From: Marinobacter denitrificans
GTDB taxonomy: Bacteria > Pseudomonadota > Gammaproteobacteria > Pseudomonadales > Oleiphilaceae
Direction: 5' to 3'
NCBI RefSeq assembly: GCF_008795955.1
Contig: NZ_VMHN01000001.1
Location: 62,001 to 126,000, forward strand
Length of the DNA stretch: 64,000 nt
Part shown: piece after piece, positions 36,413 to 45,486 of the stretch
Layout of the letters: every line of letters starts with the position of its first letter
Numbering within the stretch: position 1 is the stretch's first letter
Translations under genes and position numbers: made by a program
The notes under the pieces: generated by a model
Told to the model about the DNA's origin: nothing
Databases searched by the model: none
The model's input: only the letters and a program-made list of their open reading frames with translations

Positions 36413-37259
36413 CGCCCTCACCCTTGTCCGTGCTCTCATCGGAATCAAGCACGCCGTGCTGGAAATCGGTGAGATCGCTCATCATGGCGCCAAGCTCTTC
36501 CCCTTCAACGGTTTTCTCTGTGTCCAGCTGTTTATCCAGCATGCCCTGAATGGCTTTCTGGAAGCGCTTTTCCACGGTGAAATCCACCAGGCTGTGGCGG
36601 GTTTCCAGCTTACAGCCGCCTCGCAGAATCGAGTCATCCTCGACGATGGAAGTGGCTGCCTCAAACTTCCCGGCAACTTCGCTGACCCATTGGTGATCAT
36701 CCGGGTGTACGTGAACACGTACGTTTTCCGTAGTGGATGGCAGGGAGGCCATTGCCGACCGGACCACTTCGGCGATATGGGAGGAATCCAGGGAAAGCTC
36801 CCTGAACACAATGGCGCGAGCAAGTATGGTAGTCAGGTTAACAAGCGCGGTTTCAATCTCATCTTCGTGGCGCTGGATGGGAACCAGCAACTCACCGAGC
36901 AAATGTTCCAGCCGGTCGAGTTTCACATCCACTTCCTTGCGCGTTTCCGCCAGACCCTGCTCCGTGCCCTGCTCGCGACCTTCTGCAAAGCCGGCTTCAA
37001 ACCCTTCCTTACGGCCTTTTTCCAGACCCTCATTGAAACCCGCCTGGTATCCTGCCTCACGGCCTTCGGTATGGCCATCTTCATGGGCGGCCTGCCGGAT
37101 TTCGTCAATGTCGGCCGCGGTCAGTGGCTTTACCTCACGCTCCTCTTCCCGGGCTACTTCGTTGCCCCTGGCGTCCAGCAGCGGGAGCTCCCAGCGCTCA
37201 TAAGCGGTCAGATTTTCCTTGGGAATGCGATCGAGGTTGCGACGGGGATCTTTCATCAC
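36393..37259 (-). CDS. fliH: FliH, flagellar export ATPase regulator
   Basis: This 288-residue protein has a central run of GxxxG-type repeats (about residues 60-100, for example [17 protein letters not shown]). These are typical of FliH and form a helix that binds FliI. The C-terminal domain includes [20 protein letters not shown] and [11 protein letters not shown]. It binds FliN and FliI and regulates ATPase activity. It overlaps fliG by four bases and fliI by 20 bases. The acidic C-terminal tail is longer than in enteric FliH. Confidence 0.93.
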   Translation of the reverse strand: MMKDPRRNLDRIPKENLTAYERWELPLLDARGNEVAREEEREVKPLTAADIDEIRQAAHEDGHTEGREAGYQAGFNEGLEKGRKEGFEAGFAEGREQGTEQGLAETRKEVDVKLDRLEHLLGELLVPIQRHEDEIETALVNLTTILARAIVFRELSLDSSHIAEVVRSAMASLPSTTENVRVHVHPDDHQWVSEVAGKFEAATSIVEDDSILRGGCKLETRHSLVDFTVEKRFQKAIQGMLDKQLDTEKTVEGEELGAMMSDLTDFQHGVLDSDESTDKGEGDDGASG

Positions 37260-38302
37260 ATCATTTCTTCGCCGGCACCGCCGAGGGTAATCTCACCGGC
37301 TTCAGCCATACGGCGGGCAATGGTGATAATGTCCTTCTGGGCGGATTCCACTTCACTGACCCGCACCGGTCCCTTCGCCTCCAGGTCATCCTGCAGCAGT
37401 TCAGCAGCTCGCTTGGACATGTTCTTGAAGATTTTCTCCTGAACGCCGTCGTCCGCGCCCTTGAGCGCCACTACCAGCACCTCGGAGGACACTTCGCGCA
37501 ACAGGGCCTGGATACCACGGTCGTCAATCTCTTTCAGGTTGTCGAAGACAAACATCAGGTCCTCAATGGTGGAGGCCAGGTCCGGATCCATATCCTTGAT
37601 GGAATCCATCAGGCCACCCTCAATGCTGCGGTCCATGAAGTTCATGATGTCGGCGGCTCGCTTGACCCCGCCGATGCGACTGGTCTGGGCAGCAGAACCG
37701 CCAGAGAACTGCTTCTCGAGAATATCGTTGAGCTCCTGCAATGCCTGGGGCTGAATGCTTTCCAGGGATGCGACCCGCATCATCACATCCAGACGCACCT
37801 TATCATCCAGAGTGCCCAGAATTTCGGCGGCCTGATCCGGATCCAGATAGGAAATAACAATGGCCTGAATCTGTGGGTGCTCATAGCGGATAATGTCGCC
37901 TACGGCACGGGGCTCCATCCATTTCAGGGTGTCCAGGCCCGTGGTATTACCCCCGATAAGAATCCGGTCGATCAGGCTGGAGGCTTTATCATCACCCAGA
38001 GCCTGGGTAAGCATGGTGCGGATGTAGTCATCGTTGCCAACGCCCAGGCCAGTCTGGCCGCCCACCGCCTCAACAAACTGATTGAGCACGTAGGTAACGT
38101 CGTCTTTGCTGACGTCTTTCATCTGGGCCATCGCCACACCAACACGCTGGACCTCCTTCGGGCCCATGTGCTTGAGCACCTCGGCAGCGTCGTTTTCGCC
38201 CAACGACATCAGCAGGATGGCGGCCTGCTCTACCCGCGGTATCTTCCGTTGGGGCTTTTGCGGCGCCTCAGGCTGGCGGTTAATCTCATCAGTCATCGAC
38301 AT
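37256..38302 (-). CDS. fliG: FliG, flagellar motor switch protein
   Basis: This 348-residue C-ring protein has N-terminal, middle and C-terminal armadillo-like domains. The EHPQ motif of the middle domain is present (YEHPQIQAIVISYLDP), and the C-terminal domain carries the charged torque helix region DDRGIQALLREVSSEVLVVA. FliG contacts MotC or MotA and FliF. ATG 38302 overlaps fliF by 14 bases; an ATG two codons later is equally possible. Confidence 0.96.
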   Translation of the reverse strand: MSMTDEINRQPEAPQKPQRKIPRVEQAAILLMSLGENDAAEVLKHMGPKEVQRVGVAMAQMKDVSKDDVTYVLNQFVEAVGGQTGLGVGNDDYIRTMLTQALGDDKASSLIDRILIGGNTTGLDTLKWMEPRAVGDIIRYEHPQIQAIVISYLDPDQAAEILGTLDDKVRLDVMMRVASLESIQPQALQELNDILEKQFSGGSAAQTSRIGGVKRAADIMNFMDRSIEGGLMDSIKDMDPDLASTIEDLMFVFDNLKEIDDRGIQALLREVSSEVLVVALKGADDGVQEKIFKNMSKRAAELLQDDLEAKGPVRVSEVESAQKDIITIARRMAEAGEITLGGAGEEMM

Positions 38303-39989
38303 TCACCCACTGGCGCATTACCTGGGAAACCCGCGCGGGGTCTTCCGCAATCAGGCCTTTCAGTGCATTTAACTGCCTATCATAGCTGTCTGTAGCGCCA
38401 GGCAAAAGCAGGTCGTCCTGCGAATGCATGGCCTCCCGCAGCGCGTCGCCACCTTCAATGCCGTCAAGCCCTTCGTAGCCGTCATCGTCCGAATCGCCCC
38501 GGCGCTCACTGCGGCCACCACCAGACAGGCTTTTCAGGGTCGGGCGCAACAACCCCAGTACCAGTACCAGGATGACCAGGCCCGCCAGGACCTGTTTCAT
38601 CAGGTCCCAGAACCACGGTTGCTCCCAGAAGCCCGGCGCCTCAAATTCCACCTCTTCCTGGGCTGCAAAAGCGGTATTCATCACCGTAACACTGTCACCC
38701 CGGGCCGCAGAATAGCCAACCGCATCGCGAACGAGCATGGTCAGGCGCTGAAGCTCCTGCTCCGGCCAGGGTTCGTAGCTGACCTCACCGGTCTGTGGAT
38801 CCACCACTTTCATATCATCAACGGCCAGGGCTACCGACAAACGCTTTACCCGCCCGAGTTCCTGGCGCACATAGCTTACCGTGCGGTCCATTTCGTAGTT
38901 ACGGGTTGATTCCTCCCGTACATTCACAGGCGCCGGCGGTGCCCCGCCCTCGTCGTCACCGTTTGCCTGCTCCGGCACGGTCGCCTGGGCCGGGGGCTGG
39001 TTGGACAGTGCACCAGGAATCCCACCGGCGCCCCCACCGGCCCGACTCTCGGACATCTTGCGCTCGCTACGCACGGCCTGCTGCTCAGGGTTAAACAGCT
39101 CCTCTGCCTGCTCTACAGAAGAAAAATCAAGATCTGCCGTCACCTCGGCGCGGAACCGGCCGTCACCGACGACGGGACGAACCAGAGACGCAACCCGACG
39201 CGTCAGACGGTCCTCAACCCGGGAGGTGTAATCGTACTGGTCTTCCATCTGGCGGGTATCGCCACCGTCTTCCCGTCCCGTCAGCAGGTTGCCGCTCTGG
39301 TCGACCACCGTCACGTTTTCTTTCGACATTTCCGGAATGCTTCCGGCAACCAGATTTATGATTGAGGCAATCTGTTCATGCTCCAGCCGACGGCCGGCGA
39401 TGACTTCCAGGAACACCGATGCTGTCGGCGTGCGGGCATCACGTACAAAAACCGAGCGCTCCGGAATGGCCAGATGGACGCGGGCGGAACGCACCGTACG
39501 CATACTGCTGATGGTGCGGGCCAGCTCGCCTTCGAGGCCGCGGCGAAAGCTGATGGTTTCCATGAACTGGGAGGTTCCCAGGCCACGGTCCTGGTCCAGC
39601 AACTCGTAACCCATCGTCTGTTCGTCTGTCACACCTTCGGCAGCCAGCTTGAGGCGGGCGTTATAAACCTCATCGGAAGGTACCAGTAGTGCTCCGGTAC
39701 GGGGGTCCATCCGGTAATCAATGCCGCTACTGTCAAGAATGGTGGTGACGTCCTGGGGATTGTACCCGGACATATCCCCGACCACCGGCTGGTAATTGGG
39801 CTCCTGGGCCCAGAGAACCACGGCAACCCCGAGGGCAACACTGGCAGCAAGGCCTACCATCAGGCCTACCTGCCTAAGCAGGTTGAGCCGGTTGAACCCG
39901 AATATCAGGTCGCTACGGCTTTCGCCGGAGTCGTCGTCCCGCGCTGCGGGCATATTCGAGGATGAAGTTTCGGCAGGTAAACTGGCCAT
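38289..39989 (-). CDS. fliF: FliF, flagellar MS-ring protein
   Basis: This 566-residue protein has two membrane helices (about 40-60, LMVGLAASVALGVAVVL after a basic stretch; and about 450-470, LAGLVILVLVLGLL). Between them lie periplasmic ring-building domains (SSGIDYRMDPRTGALLV, ARVHLAIPERSVFV). The C-terminal cytoplasmic tail binds FliG. A proline/glycine-rich periplasmic stretch (about 320-365) is variable in the family. It overlaps fliG by 14 bases and follows fliE after 15 bases. Confidence 0.96.
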   Translation of the reverse strand: MASLPAETSSSNMPAARDDDSGESRSDLIFGFNRLNLLRQVGLMVGLAASVALGVAVVLWAQEPNYQPVVGDMSGYNPQDVTTILDSSGIDYRMDPRTGALLVPSDEVYNARLKLAAEGVTDEQTMGYELLDQDRGLGTSQFMETISFRRGLEGELARTISSMRTVRSARVHLAIPERSVFVRDARTPTASVFLEVIAGRRLEHEQIASIINLVAGSIPEMSKENVTVVDQSGNLLTGREDGGDTRQMEDQYDYTSRVEDRLTRRVASLVRPVVGDGRFRAEVTADLDFSSVEQAEELFNPEQQAVRSERKMSESRAGGGAGGIPGALSNQPPAQATVPEQANGDDEGGAPPAPVNVREESTRNYEMDRTVSYVRQELGRVKRLSVALAVDDMKVVDPQTGEVSYEPWPEQELQRLTMLVRDAVGYSAARGDSVTVMNTAFAAQEEVEFEAPGFWEQPWFWDLMKQVLAGLVILVLVLGLLRPTLKSLSGGGRSERRGDSDDDGYEGLDGIEGGDALREAMHSQDDLLLPGATDSYDRQLNALKGLIAEDPARVSQVMRQWVNVDD

Positions 39990-40004
39990 GGGTCTGCTCC
40001 GCTA

Positions 40005-40373
40005 TCAAACCGGCATATTCATGATGTCTTCGTAAGCCTTGACCACCCGGTTACGAACCTGGGTAAGTGCCTCGAAGGAAATGGACGCCTTTTCGGACGC
40101 AATCATGACACGGGTAATATCCACATTAGGGTCACCCATATCGTAAGCTGTCTTGAGATTATTGGACGACTGCTGCAACTCGTTCACGGACCCTACGGCC
40201 TGGCTGAGCATGTCACTGAATTTCGGGGTTTCCTGGCTTTCCTGAATCCGGGAGGGTCCATCCAGCCGGCCGCGGATATTGTTATCCTGCTCAACCCGCT
40301 GATTCTCCATCATCTGCGAGCGCATGTTGCGGATTTCGGAAAGAACGCTGTTGATGTCAGCACGCTGAACCAT
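40005..40373 (-). CDS. fliE: FliE, flagellar basal-body rod adapter
   Basis: This 122-residue protein joins the MS-ring and rod. It shows the usual features: [17 protein letters not shown] at the start, [16 protein letters not shown] in the middle, and the conserved C-terminal [20 protein letters not shown] ... [10 protein letters not shown]. It starts a fliEFGHIJ transcription unit; a sigma-54 promoter lies 70 bases upstream and the fleR terminator beyond that. Confidence 0.96.
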   Translation of the reverse strand: MVQRADINSVLSEIRNMRSQMMENQRVEQDNNIRGRLDGPSRIQESQETPKFSDMLSQAVGSVNELQQSSNNLKTAYDMGDPNVDITRVMIASEKASISFEALTQVRNRVVKAYEDIMNMPV

Positions 40374-40442
40374 GATTCACTCTCCCGGCTTAGCCTTTTG
40401 GCGGGCAAGCCATTGAACTGGATATTAGTTTCCAGGAGAGAA

Positions 40443-40457
40443 GCAAACCACAGGCCA
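40443..40457 (-). promoter_or_regulatory. Sigma-54 promoter of fliEFGHIJ
   Basis: The minus strand reads TGGC-CTGTGGT-TTGC, with GG-N10-GC spacing. It is placed 70 bases upstream of the fliE start and downstream of the fleR terminator. FleR, encoded immediately upstream, is the likely activator by analogy with Pseudomonas. Confidence 0.8.
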
Positions 40458-40543
40458 ATATCAATTACTGCCTGTTTTTCATTAAGTTAATGAACTTTCT
40501 GACAGCAGGGTCAGAAGCAGCGACGGTCTTTTGACGAGGCCAT

Positions 40544-40567
40544 AAAAAACGGCACCCGAAGGTGCCG
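40544..40567 (-). terminator. Rho-independent terminator after fleR
   Basis: On the minus strand CGGCACC, a four-base TTCG loop, GGTGCCG and then six T residues form a textbook terminator. It lies 24 bases after the fleR stop and ends the fleS-fleR unit before the fliE promoter. Confidence 0.92.
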
Positions 40568-40590
40568 AACGAAGGAGTCTCAGGTGGGAT

Positions 40591-42042
40591 TCAGGCAGCA
40601 GCCAGTTCAGCGTCCAGATCAATACCGGCATCCCGCATCTGGGCCAGCTTGTATCTGAGTGTGCGGGGGCTGATGCCCAGCTGTTCGGCTGCCCGGTTGC
40701 GACGGCCACGCTCTTTTTTCAGTGTCTGGATAATAATCCGGAACTCACGCTGGCGAACCTCGTCACCGAGGGAGGTCGGAGAAAGTTCTTCCATGCCCGG
40801 ATTAGCGGGCTCACCGATACCCTCTTCGCCTGTCTGCATCGCCGTTTCAGAGAACGGTTGGGGAGCGGCATGCTGTGGGGCGGCCGCTGAGCCTCTGTCC
40901 ACTCGCCCGGTAATGCCCAGCTCCAGGCATAAGTCACTGGCATGAATCACATTACCCTGGTGGAGCACGAGTGCTCGCTGAATGGCGTTGTCCAGCTCAC
41001 GAACATTACCGGGCCATTGATGAGCCATGAGTGCGCTTCTGGCATCAGGCGCAAAGGTCACCCCGGTCAGTTTCATTTTGCGGCAATGGGTTTTCAGCAA
41101 GGCGCTGGCCAGGGGCATGATATCCAGTGTGCGCTCGCGCAGGGGCTGCCAGTGCATGGGAAACACCGTCAGCCGGTAGTAAAGGTCTTCCCGGAATTTG
41201 CCCTCGCGGACATAGTCGGACAAATCGCGGTTGGTTGTCGCGATCACTCTCACATCAAGGACAATCGTCTTACGTCCGCCCACCCGCTCGACCTCACGTT
41301 CCTGCAATACCCGCAGCAACTTGGATTGCAGGCCCAGCTCCATTTCCGAGATCTCGTCCAGAAGAATGGTACCGCCGTTGGCCTGCTCAAACTTACCGGG
41401 CGACGATGCAACGGCGCCGGTGAAGGCGCCCTTCTCGTGACCAAACAGGATGGCCTCCAGCATGTTTTCGGGAATCGCTGCACAGTTAATGGCAACGAAA
41501 GGCTGCTCGGAACGGGGAGACTGCTGGTGAATATAACGCGCCAGAACTTCTTTGCCAGTTCCACTCTCGCCGGAAATCATTACCGTTGAGTCGCTCGCGG
41601 CTACCTTTGCCGCCAACTGGAACATGCGCTTGCTGATGGGATCTTCCGCCACGGGCTGATCACCACTTTTCGGACGACTGCCCCCCACAACCTTGCTGAC
41701 TGCGTCTACCAGTACCGCCGGTTCAAAAGGTTTGACCAGGTAATCAGTTGCCCCCGCCTGCATGGCAGAAACCGCATGACTGATCTGGCCATAGGCAGTA
41801 ATCAGCATGGTCGGCAAGCCCGGATACAATCTCTGTATTTCATGCAGCAGATCATGGCCGGACATCCCGGGCATATTCACGTCACTGACCACCATGTCTA
41901 CCGGCGACTCGGCCAGTTGTGCCAGCGCCTGCTTTGCATCGGCAGCTTCCCGCACCCGGAACTTCGCCAGCTCCAGTGTGGTCACCAGCGCTTCTCGCAG
42001 ATCGTGGTCATCCTCAACGATCAGAATTTGGGCTTTGGCCAT
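40591..42042 (-). CDS. fleR: FleR/FlrC, sigma-54-dependent flagellar response regulator
   Basis: This 483-residue NtrC-type regulator has a receiver domain with D54 (VVSDVNMPGM). Its AAA+ domain contains GESGTGKE and the sigma-54 contact loop GAFTGA ([14 protein letters not shown]). A Fis-type helix-turn-helix (AAEQLGISPRTLRYKLAQM) lies at the C-terminus. Phosphorylated by FleS, it activates class III flagellar promoters. It follows fleS after 12 bases and is closed by a strong terminator. Confidence 0.95.
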   Translation of the reverse strand: MAKAQILIVEDDHDLREALVTTLELAKFRVREAADAKQALAQLAESPVDMVVSDVNMPGMSGHDLLHEIQRLYPGLPTMLITAYGQISHAVSAMQAGATDYLVKPFEPAVLVDAVSKVVGGSRPKSGDQPVAEDPISKRMFQLAAKVAASDSTVMISGESGTGKEVLARYIHQQSPRSEQPFVAINCAAIPENMLEAILFGHEKGAFTGAVASSPGKFEQANGGTILLDEISEMELGLQSKLLRVLQEREVERVGGRKTIVLDVRVIATTNRDLSDYVREGKFREDLYYRLTVFPMHWQPLRERTLDIMPLASALLKTHCRKMKLTGVTFAPDARSALMAHQWPGNVRELDNAIQRALVLHQGNVIHASDLCLELGITGRVDRGSAAAPQHAAPQPFSETAMQTGEEGIGEPANPGMEELSPTSLGDEVRQREFRIIIQTLKKERGRRNRAAEQLGISPRTLRYKLAQMRDAGIDLDAELAAA

Positions 42043-42054
42043 GATTGCCTCCGG

Positions 42055-43344
42055 TCAGTTATTCTGGTGTGTCTGCGTGCGGCGGCCATTGGCCGACAGC
42101 GAACGCAGCAACGGCAGCGAAATGGTTGCAACAGCGCCCCCGACAGTGGGCGATTCAATGTCAAAGCGGCCCTGGTGTGCCTTCACCACAGCCTGAACAA
42201 CGGCCAGCCCCAGGCCTGTGCCATGAGACTTGGTGGTATAGAAGGCTTCCAGAAGCTGACCGGCCTGTTCCGGAGAAAAACCGGGGCCGTTATCAGCCAC
42301 CCGAGCCACCAGCTCGCCATTCGCAGAAGCAATGGCAACCGTAACCTTCGTTGCGCCCGCTTCCACGCTGTTATTCACAAGGTTTGTGCAGGCGCCGACC
42401 AGGGCATCCCGATTACACATCAACGCCTCATCCCCTGCCTGGCTGTCCAGCTCTACGGAAACGCCGGCAGGGAGCTTCAGCCCATCGAGCGCAGACGCCA
42501 GCGCCTGAACCAGCCCAGAGGCAGACAGCTCCTCCGCAAGCCGGGTTTCACCGCGGGCAAAAATCAGCATGTCGCGAACCTGCTGTTCTAGGTGCGTAAG
42601 ACGAGACATCAAGCGGGAGGCACAGCGCTGCCGCATTTCTTCGTCCAGATCCTCCTGGCTGAGGTGACCGCCATACAGAATGGCGGCAGACAGCGGTGTT
42701 CGAATCTGGTGGGCCAGTGATGCCACCATCTTGCCCATGGCTGACAGACGCTGGGCATGGGCCAGTTGAGCCTGGAGATGACGGGTCTCTGTCAGATCCG
42801 TCAGCAGGATCAACTGCCCCGGCTGATTTTCCATGGTGCGGATTTCAATACTGACCCGGCGGCCGTCCTTCAGTGACACTTCATGGCCGTCATCCCGTCG
42901 GGGCGCGAAACAGCGACGAATGACATCCACCCAGCGCTCGCCGCCCAAGGGCTCACCGAGCAGGGTAATGGCGGCGGGATTGGTCTGAGTCACGACACCC
43001 TGGCTGTCCAGTACCACCACCCCTGCCGGAAGTGCGTGAAGCAGCGTGGAAAGCCGATCAGCCAACTCCTCTTTCTGCTCCAGCTCCACCTGACGCTGCT
43101 GTGACTCTGCAGACAATTCTCCGGACAACTGGTTAACACGGGACTCCAGGGTGCGATAGGAATCAGTGATCTGCCGGGACATCTGGTCGAACAGATCCAA
43201 CGCCGTACCCACAGCTTCATCGTCCTGCTCCGGGAACAACGCCGTCACCTTGTCATTGACATCCGCCGCCGCATTGGCCGAGGACTCCTTAATGGCTGAA
43301 GCCCCCTTCGCCGACGACAAACCAACAAAATGCAACTGACTCAT
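42055..43344 (-). CDS. fleS: FleS/FlrB, flagellar sensor histidine kinase
   Basis: This 429-residue kinase has no membrane segment, as expected for the family. A helical N-terminus and a PAS domain (about 98-185, LLHALPAGVVVLDSQG) precede the HisKA domain with H212 (SLAHQIRTPLSA) and an HATPase domain (DNGPGFSPEQ and a closing GTGLGLAVVQAVV). It phosphorylates FleR. The ATG at 43344 has GAGGG eight bases upstream. A likely sigma-54 promoter lies 67 bases before it. Confidence 0.94.
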   Translation of the reverse strand: MSQLHFVGLSSAKGASAIKESSANAAADVNDKVTALFPEQDDEAVGTALDLFDQMSRQITDSYRTLESRVNQLSGELSAESQQRQVELEQKEELADRLSTLLHALPAGVVVLDSQGVVTQTNPAAITLLGEPLGGERWVDVIRRCFAPRRDDGHEVSLKDGRRVSIEIRTMENQPGQLILLTDLTETRHLQAQLAHAQRLSAMGKMVASLAHQIRTPLSAAILYGGHLSQEDLDEEMRQRCASRLMSRLTHLEQQVRDMLIFARGETRLAEELSASGLVQALASALDGLKLPAGVSVELDSQAGDEALMCNRDALVGACTNLVNNSVEAGATKVTVAIASANGELVARVADNGPGFSPEQAGQLLEAFYTTKSHGTGLGLAVVQAVVKAHQGRFDIESPTVGGAVATISLPLLRSLSANGRRTQTHQNN

Positions 43345-43411
43345 AAACTCGCCCTCTGACCGGACCAAATCCGGCCCGTACCAATCGGATGGATCGTTTG
43401 GGCAGAACTAA

Positions 43412-43426
43412 GCCAGCACTGTGCCA
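43412..43426 (-). promoter_or_regulatory. Sigma-54 promoter of fleS-fleR
   Basis: The minus strand reads TGGCACA, four bases, TGGC. The -24 box is a strong match and the GG-N10-GC spacing is exact, but the -12 box has G in place of the second T. It lies 67 bases upstream of fleS. FleQ, encoded just upstream, would be the activator, as in Pseudomonas. Confidence 0.65.
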
Positions 43427-43562
43427 ACTTTATTTTTTGTTTATATTTCAATAGGTAGGGAAATTACAGAAAGGAGAGGTGACGGGTTTCTGGCACCCCT
43501 GAAACAACTACGGCGTCGCAGGTTACAAACCATTGACGCCGTTCAATACGCTACGGAGCTAC

Positions 43563-45014
43563 TTAATTCTCCTCAGACTCCTCGTCCCGAAGGCCGTACT
43601 TCCTGACCTTTTCCACCAGGGTCGTCCGCCTAATCCGCAGTTTCTCCGCCGCCCGGGCCACCACGCCCCCCGCCTCATCCAGTGCCTGCTGAATCAGCTG
43701 CTTCTCGAGGTTGGAAAGGTAGTCCTTGAGATCAATCCCGTTAACGGGCAACAAGGCGGGTGCATCCAGCCCTACCAGACCCGGAATACTGGAAGGCATA
43801 CCCGAATCTTCGACCGGCCGATTCTCGTCGTAGTCGTCAATATAGCGGAACTTCTTTGGAAGCTCCTGTACACCGATCACCCCGTACGGGTGCATAATTG
43901 CCAGCCGCTCCACCAGGTTTGCCAGCTCCCGGACATTACCCGGCCAGTCATGGCGACAGAGGCTCATGATGGCTGCCGAGTTCATCCGTAGCGAGCCACG
44001 CTTTTCTTTCTCCATACGGGAGATCAACTCATTGATCAGCAGCGGTATGTCTTCTACCCGCTCCCGCAGGGCCGGCATTTCAATGGGGAACACATTCAGG
44101 CGATAGTAGAGATCTTCGCGGAAATCCCCGCTCTCGATCATGTTCTCCAGAACCTTGTGGGTGGCTGCAATTACCCGTACGTCGGCGGACTGTGTGCGGT
44201 TACTGCCTACCCGCTCGTAAGTGCGTTCCTGTAATACCCGCAGTATCTTGACCTGCATGTTCAACGGCATGTCGCCGATTTCATCAAGGAACAGGGTGCC
44301 GCCCTCGGCCAGCTCAAATCGACCAACGCGGGCTGTGATGGCTCCTGTAAAGGCACCCTTTTCATGACCGAACAGCTCGCTTTCGAGCAGCTCAGCAGGA
44401 ATGGCACCGCAGTTGACGGGGACAAAGGGCTTGTCTCGGCGGGCGGAATGGTAATGCAGATTGCGAGCCACCACTTCTTTGCCGGTACCGGATTCGCCGG
44501 TTATCAGCACGCTCACATCCTTGTCCGCCACCTGCTCCATCAATTGGCGAACGGACTGAACCTTGCGGCTGGTACCAACCAGGCTGCGGAAAAGCTGTAA
44601 CCCGCGCTGTTTGCCACGCTCCCGGGACCGGGCAAACTGGTCACGGTAGATCTGGGCGCGATAGAGGGAGTCCACGAACTTGGTGTAGTTCAGGGGCCAC
44701 TCCATGCGGGCAATCACCCGGCCGGCGTGTTCCTCGGACAACGGTTTCAGATCAGGGTACCCGATCATCAGCACAGGCACGCCTACAGTAGCCTCACACA
44801 CCGACGCCACCGTCTTGCACACCCCTGCGTCCTCACCGTTGAGTACCACAGCAGAAATTTCGTCCAGCGTTTCAGGATCACCACTGGCAAGCAGCGAGCG
44901 AGCTTCGTCGCCGACCACGACCTCTTCCTCACCAACAAACTCAAGTATGGTGGCAATATCACGCTTTCTTGCGTCGTCCTCGCTGAGCACCAGCACCTTG
45001 TTGTTCTTCGACAT
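43563..45014 (-). CDS. fleQ: FleQ/FlrA, master flagellar sigma-54 activator
   Basis: This 483-residue protein has an N-terminal FleQ-type domain (about 1-120) that lacks the usual phospho-acceptor aspartate pocket. The AAA+ domain has GESGTGKE and GAFTGA ([13 protein letters not shown]), and a helix-turn-helix ([16 protein letters not shown]) lies at the C-terminus. FleQ activates early flagellar promoters with sigma-54, responds to c-di-GMP and is restrained by FleN, both as known from Pseudomonas. It lies 218 bases upstream of fleS and 73 after the FliT-like gene. Confidence 0.95.
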   Translation of the reverse strand: MSKNNKVLVLSEDDARKRDIATILEFVGEEEVVVGDEARSLLASGDPETLDEISAVVLNGEDAGVCKTVASVCEATVGVPVLMIGYPDLKPLSEEHAGRVIARMEWPLNYTKFVDSLYRAQIYRDQFARSRERGKQRGLQLFRSLVGTSRKVQSVRQLMEQVADKDVSVLITGESGTGKEVVARNLHYHSARRDKPFVPVNCGAIPAELLESELFGHEKGAFTGAITARVGRFELAEGGTLFLDEIGDMPLNMQVKILRVLQERTYERVGSNRTQSADVRVIAATHKVLENMIESGDFREDLYYRLNVFPIEMPALRERVEDIPLLINELISRMEKEKRGSLRMNSAAIMSLCRHDWPGNVRELANLVERLAIMHPYGVIGVQELPKKFRYIDDYDENRPVEDSGMPSSIPGLVGLDAPALLPVNGIDLKDYLSNLEKQLIQQALDEAGGVVARAAEKLRIRRTTLVEKVRKYGLRDEESEEN

Positions 45015-45087
45015 TCAAACGAATCTCTTGCGGGGATTTGTGAGCGGTATTTAAGACTGTAAGTGCGTCTGAGTCAATTTTATGACG

Positions 45088-45414
45088 CTATTTAGGGGGA
45101 TTTGAAGAGACGTTCTGATAGGCTTTCGCCGCGCTTCGGTTCTGATTAATTTCCTTGAGCGCTTTCTGAGCTTCGGCTTTAGCCTCATTTGCCGAAATAT
45201 TGGCACGGTCACAATAAGTCTGGAGAGTTGCCAGTCGTTGCCGTACCGGCTCCGGGCTCAGTTCGCCGGCCTCCAGGGCTGCCATCACCGGTTCAATGGT
45301 TGGCTTCACCAATTCGTTCAGGCGTGACAGTTCTTCCCAGTTTTTTTCAGCAAGAGCGGTCTTGAGATGCTCCACCAGGGTATCCACTGCTTCCAGTTGC
45401 TCCGGTACCGACAT
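45088..45414 (-). CDS. FliT-like small helical protein
   Basis: This 108-residue, fully helical protein has segments such as EQLEAVDTLVEHLKTALAEK and WEELSRLNELVKPTIEPVM. It sits directly upstream of fleQ, where Pseudomonas encodes fliT, the export chaperone of the filament cap protein FliD. Length and helical pattern fit FliT. The usual neighbours fliC, flaG, fliD and fliS are not here, so the function is assigned with caution. Confidence 0.62.
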   Translation of the reverse strand: MSVPEQLEAVDTLVEHLKTALAEKNWEELSRLNELVKPTIEPVMAALEAGELSPEPVRQRLATLQTYCDRANISANEAKAEAQKALKEINQNRSAAKAYQNVSSNPPK

Positions 45415-45450
45415 ACCTGTATCTCCAGTATCGTTGTATGGCCCGGACAG

Positions 45451-45477
45451 TGGCCGGGGATCCGAGACCCCCGGCCA
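45451..45477 (-). terminator. Hairpin after the DUF1329 gene, possible terminator
   Basis: A perfect nine-base stem TGGCCGGGG/CCCCGGCCA with a nine-base loop lies ten bases after the DUF1329 stop on the minus strand and before the FliT-like gene. No T-run follows, so it is at best a weak intrinsic terminator or an mRNA 3'-end stabiliser. Confidence 0.5.
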
Positions 45478-45486
45478 TCATGGTCA

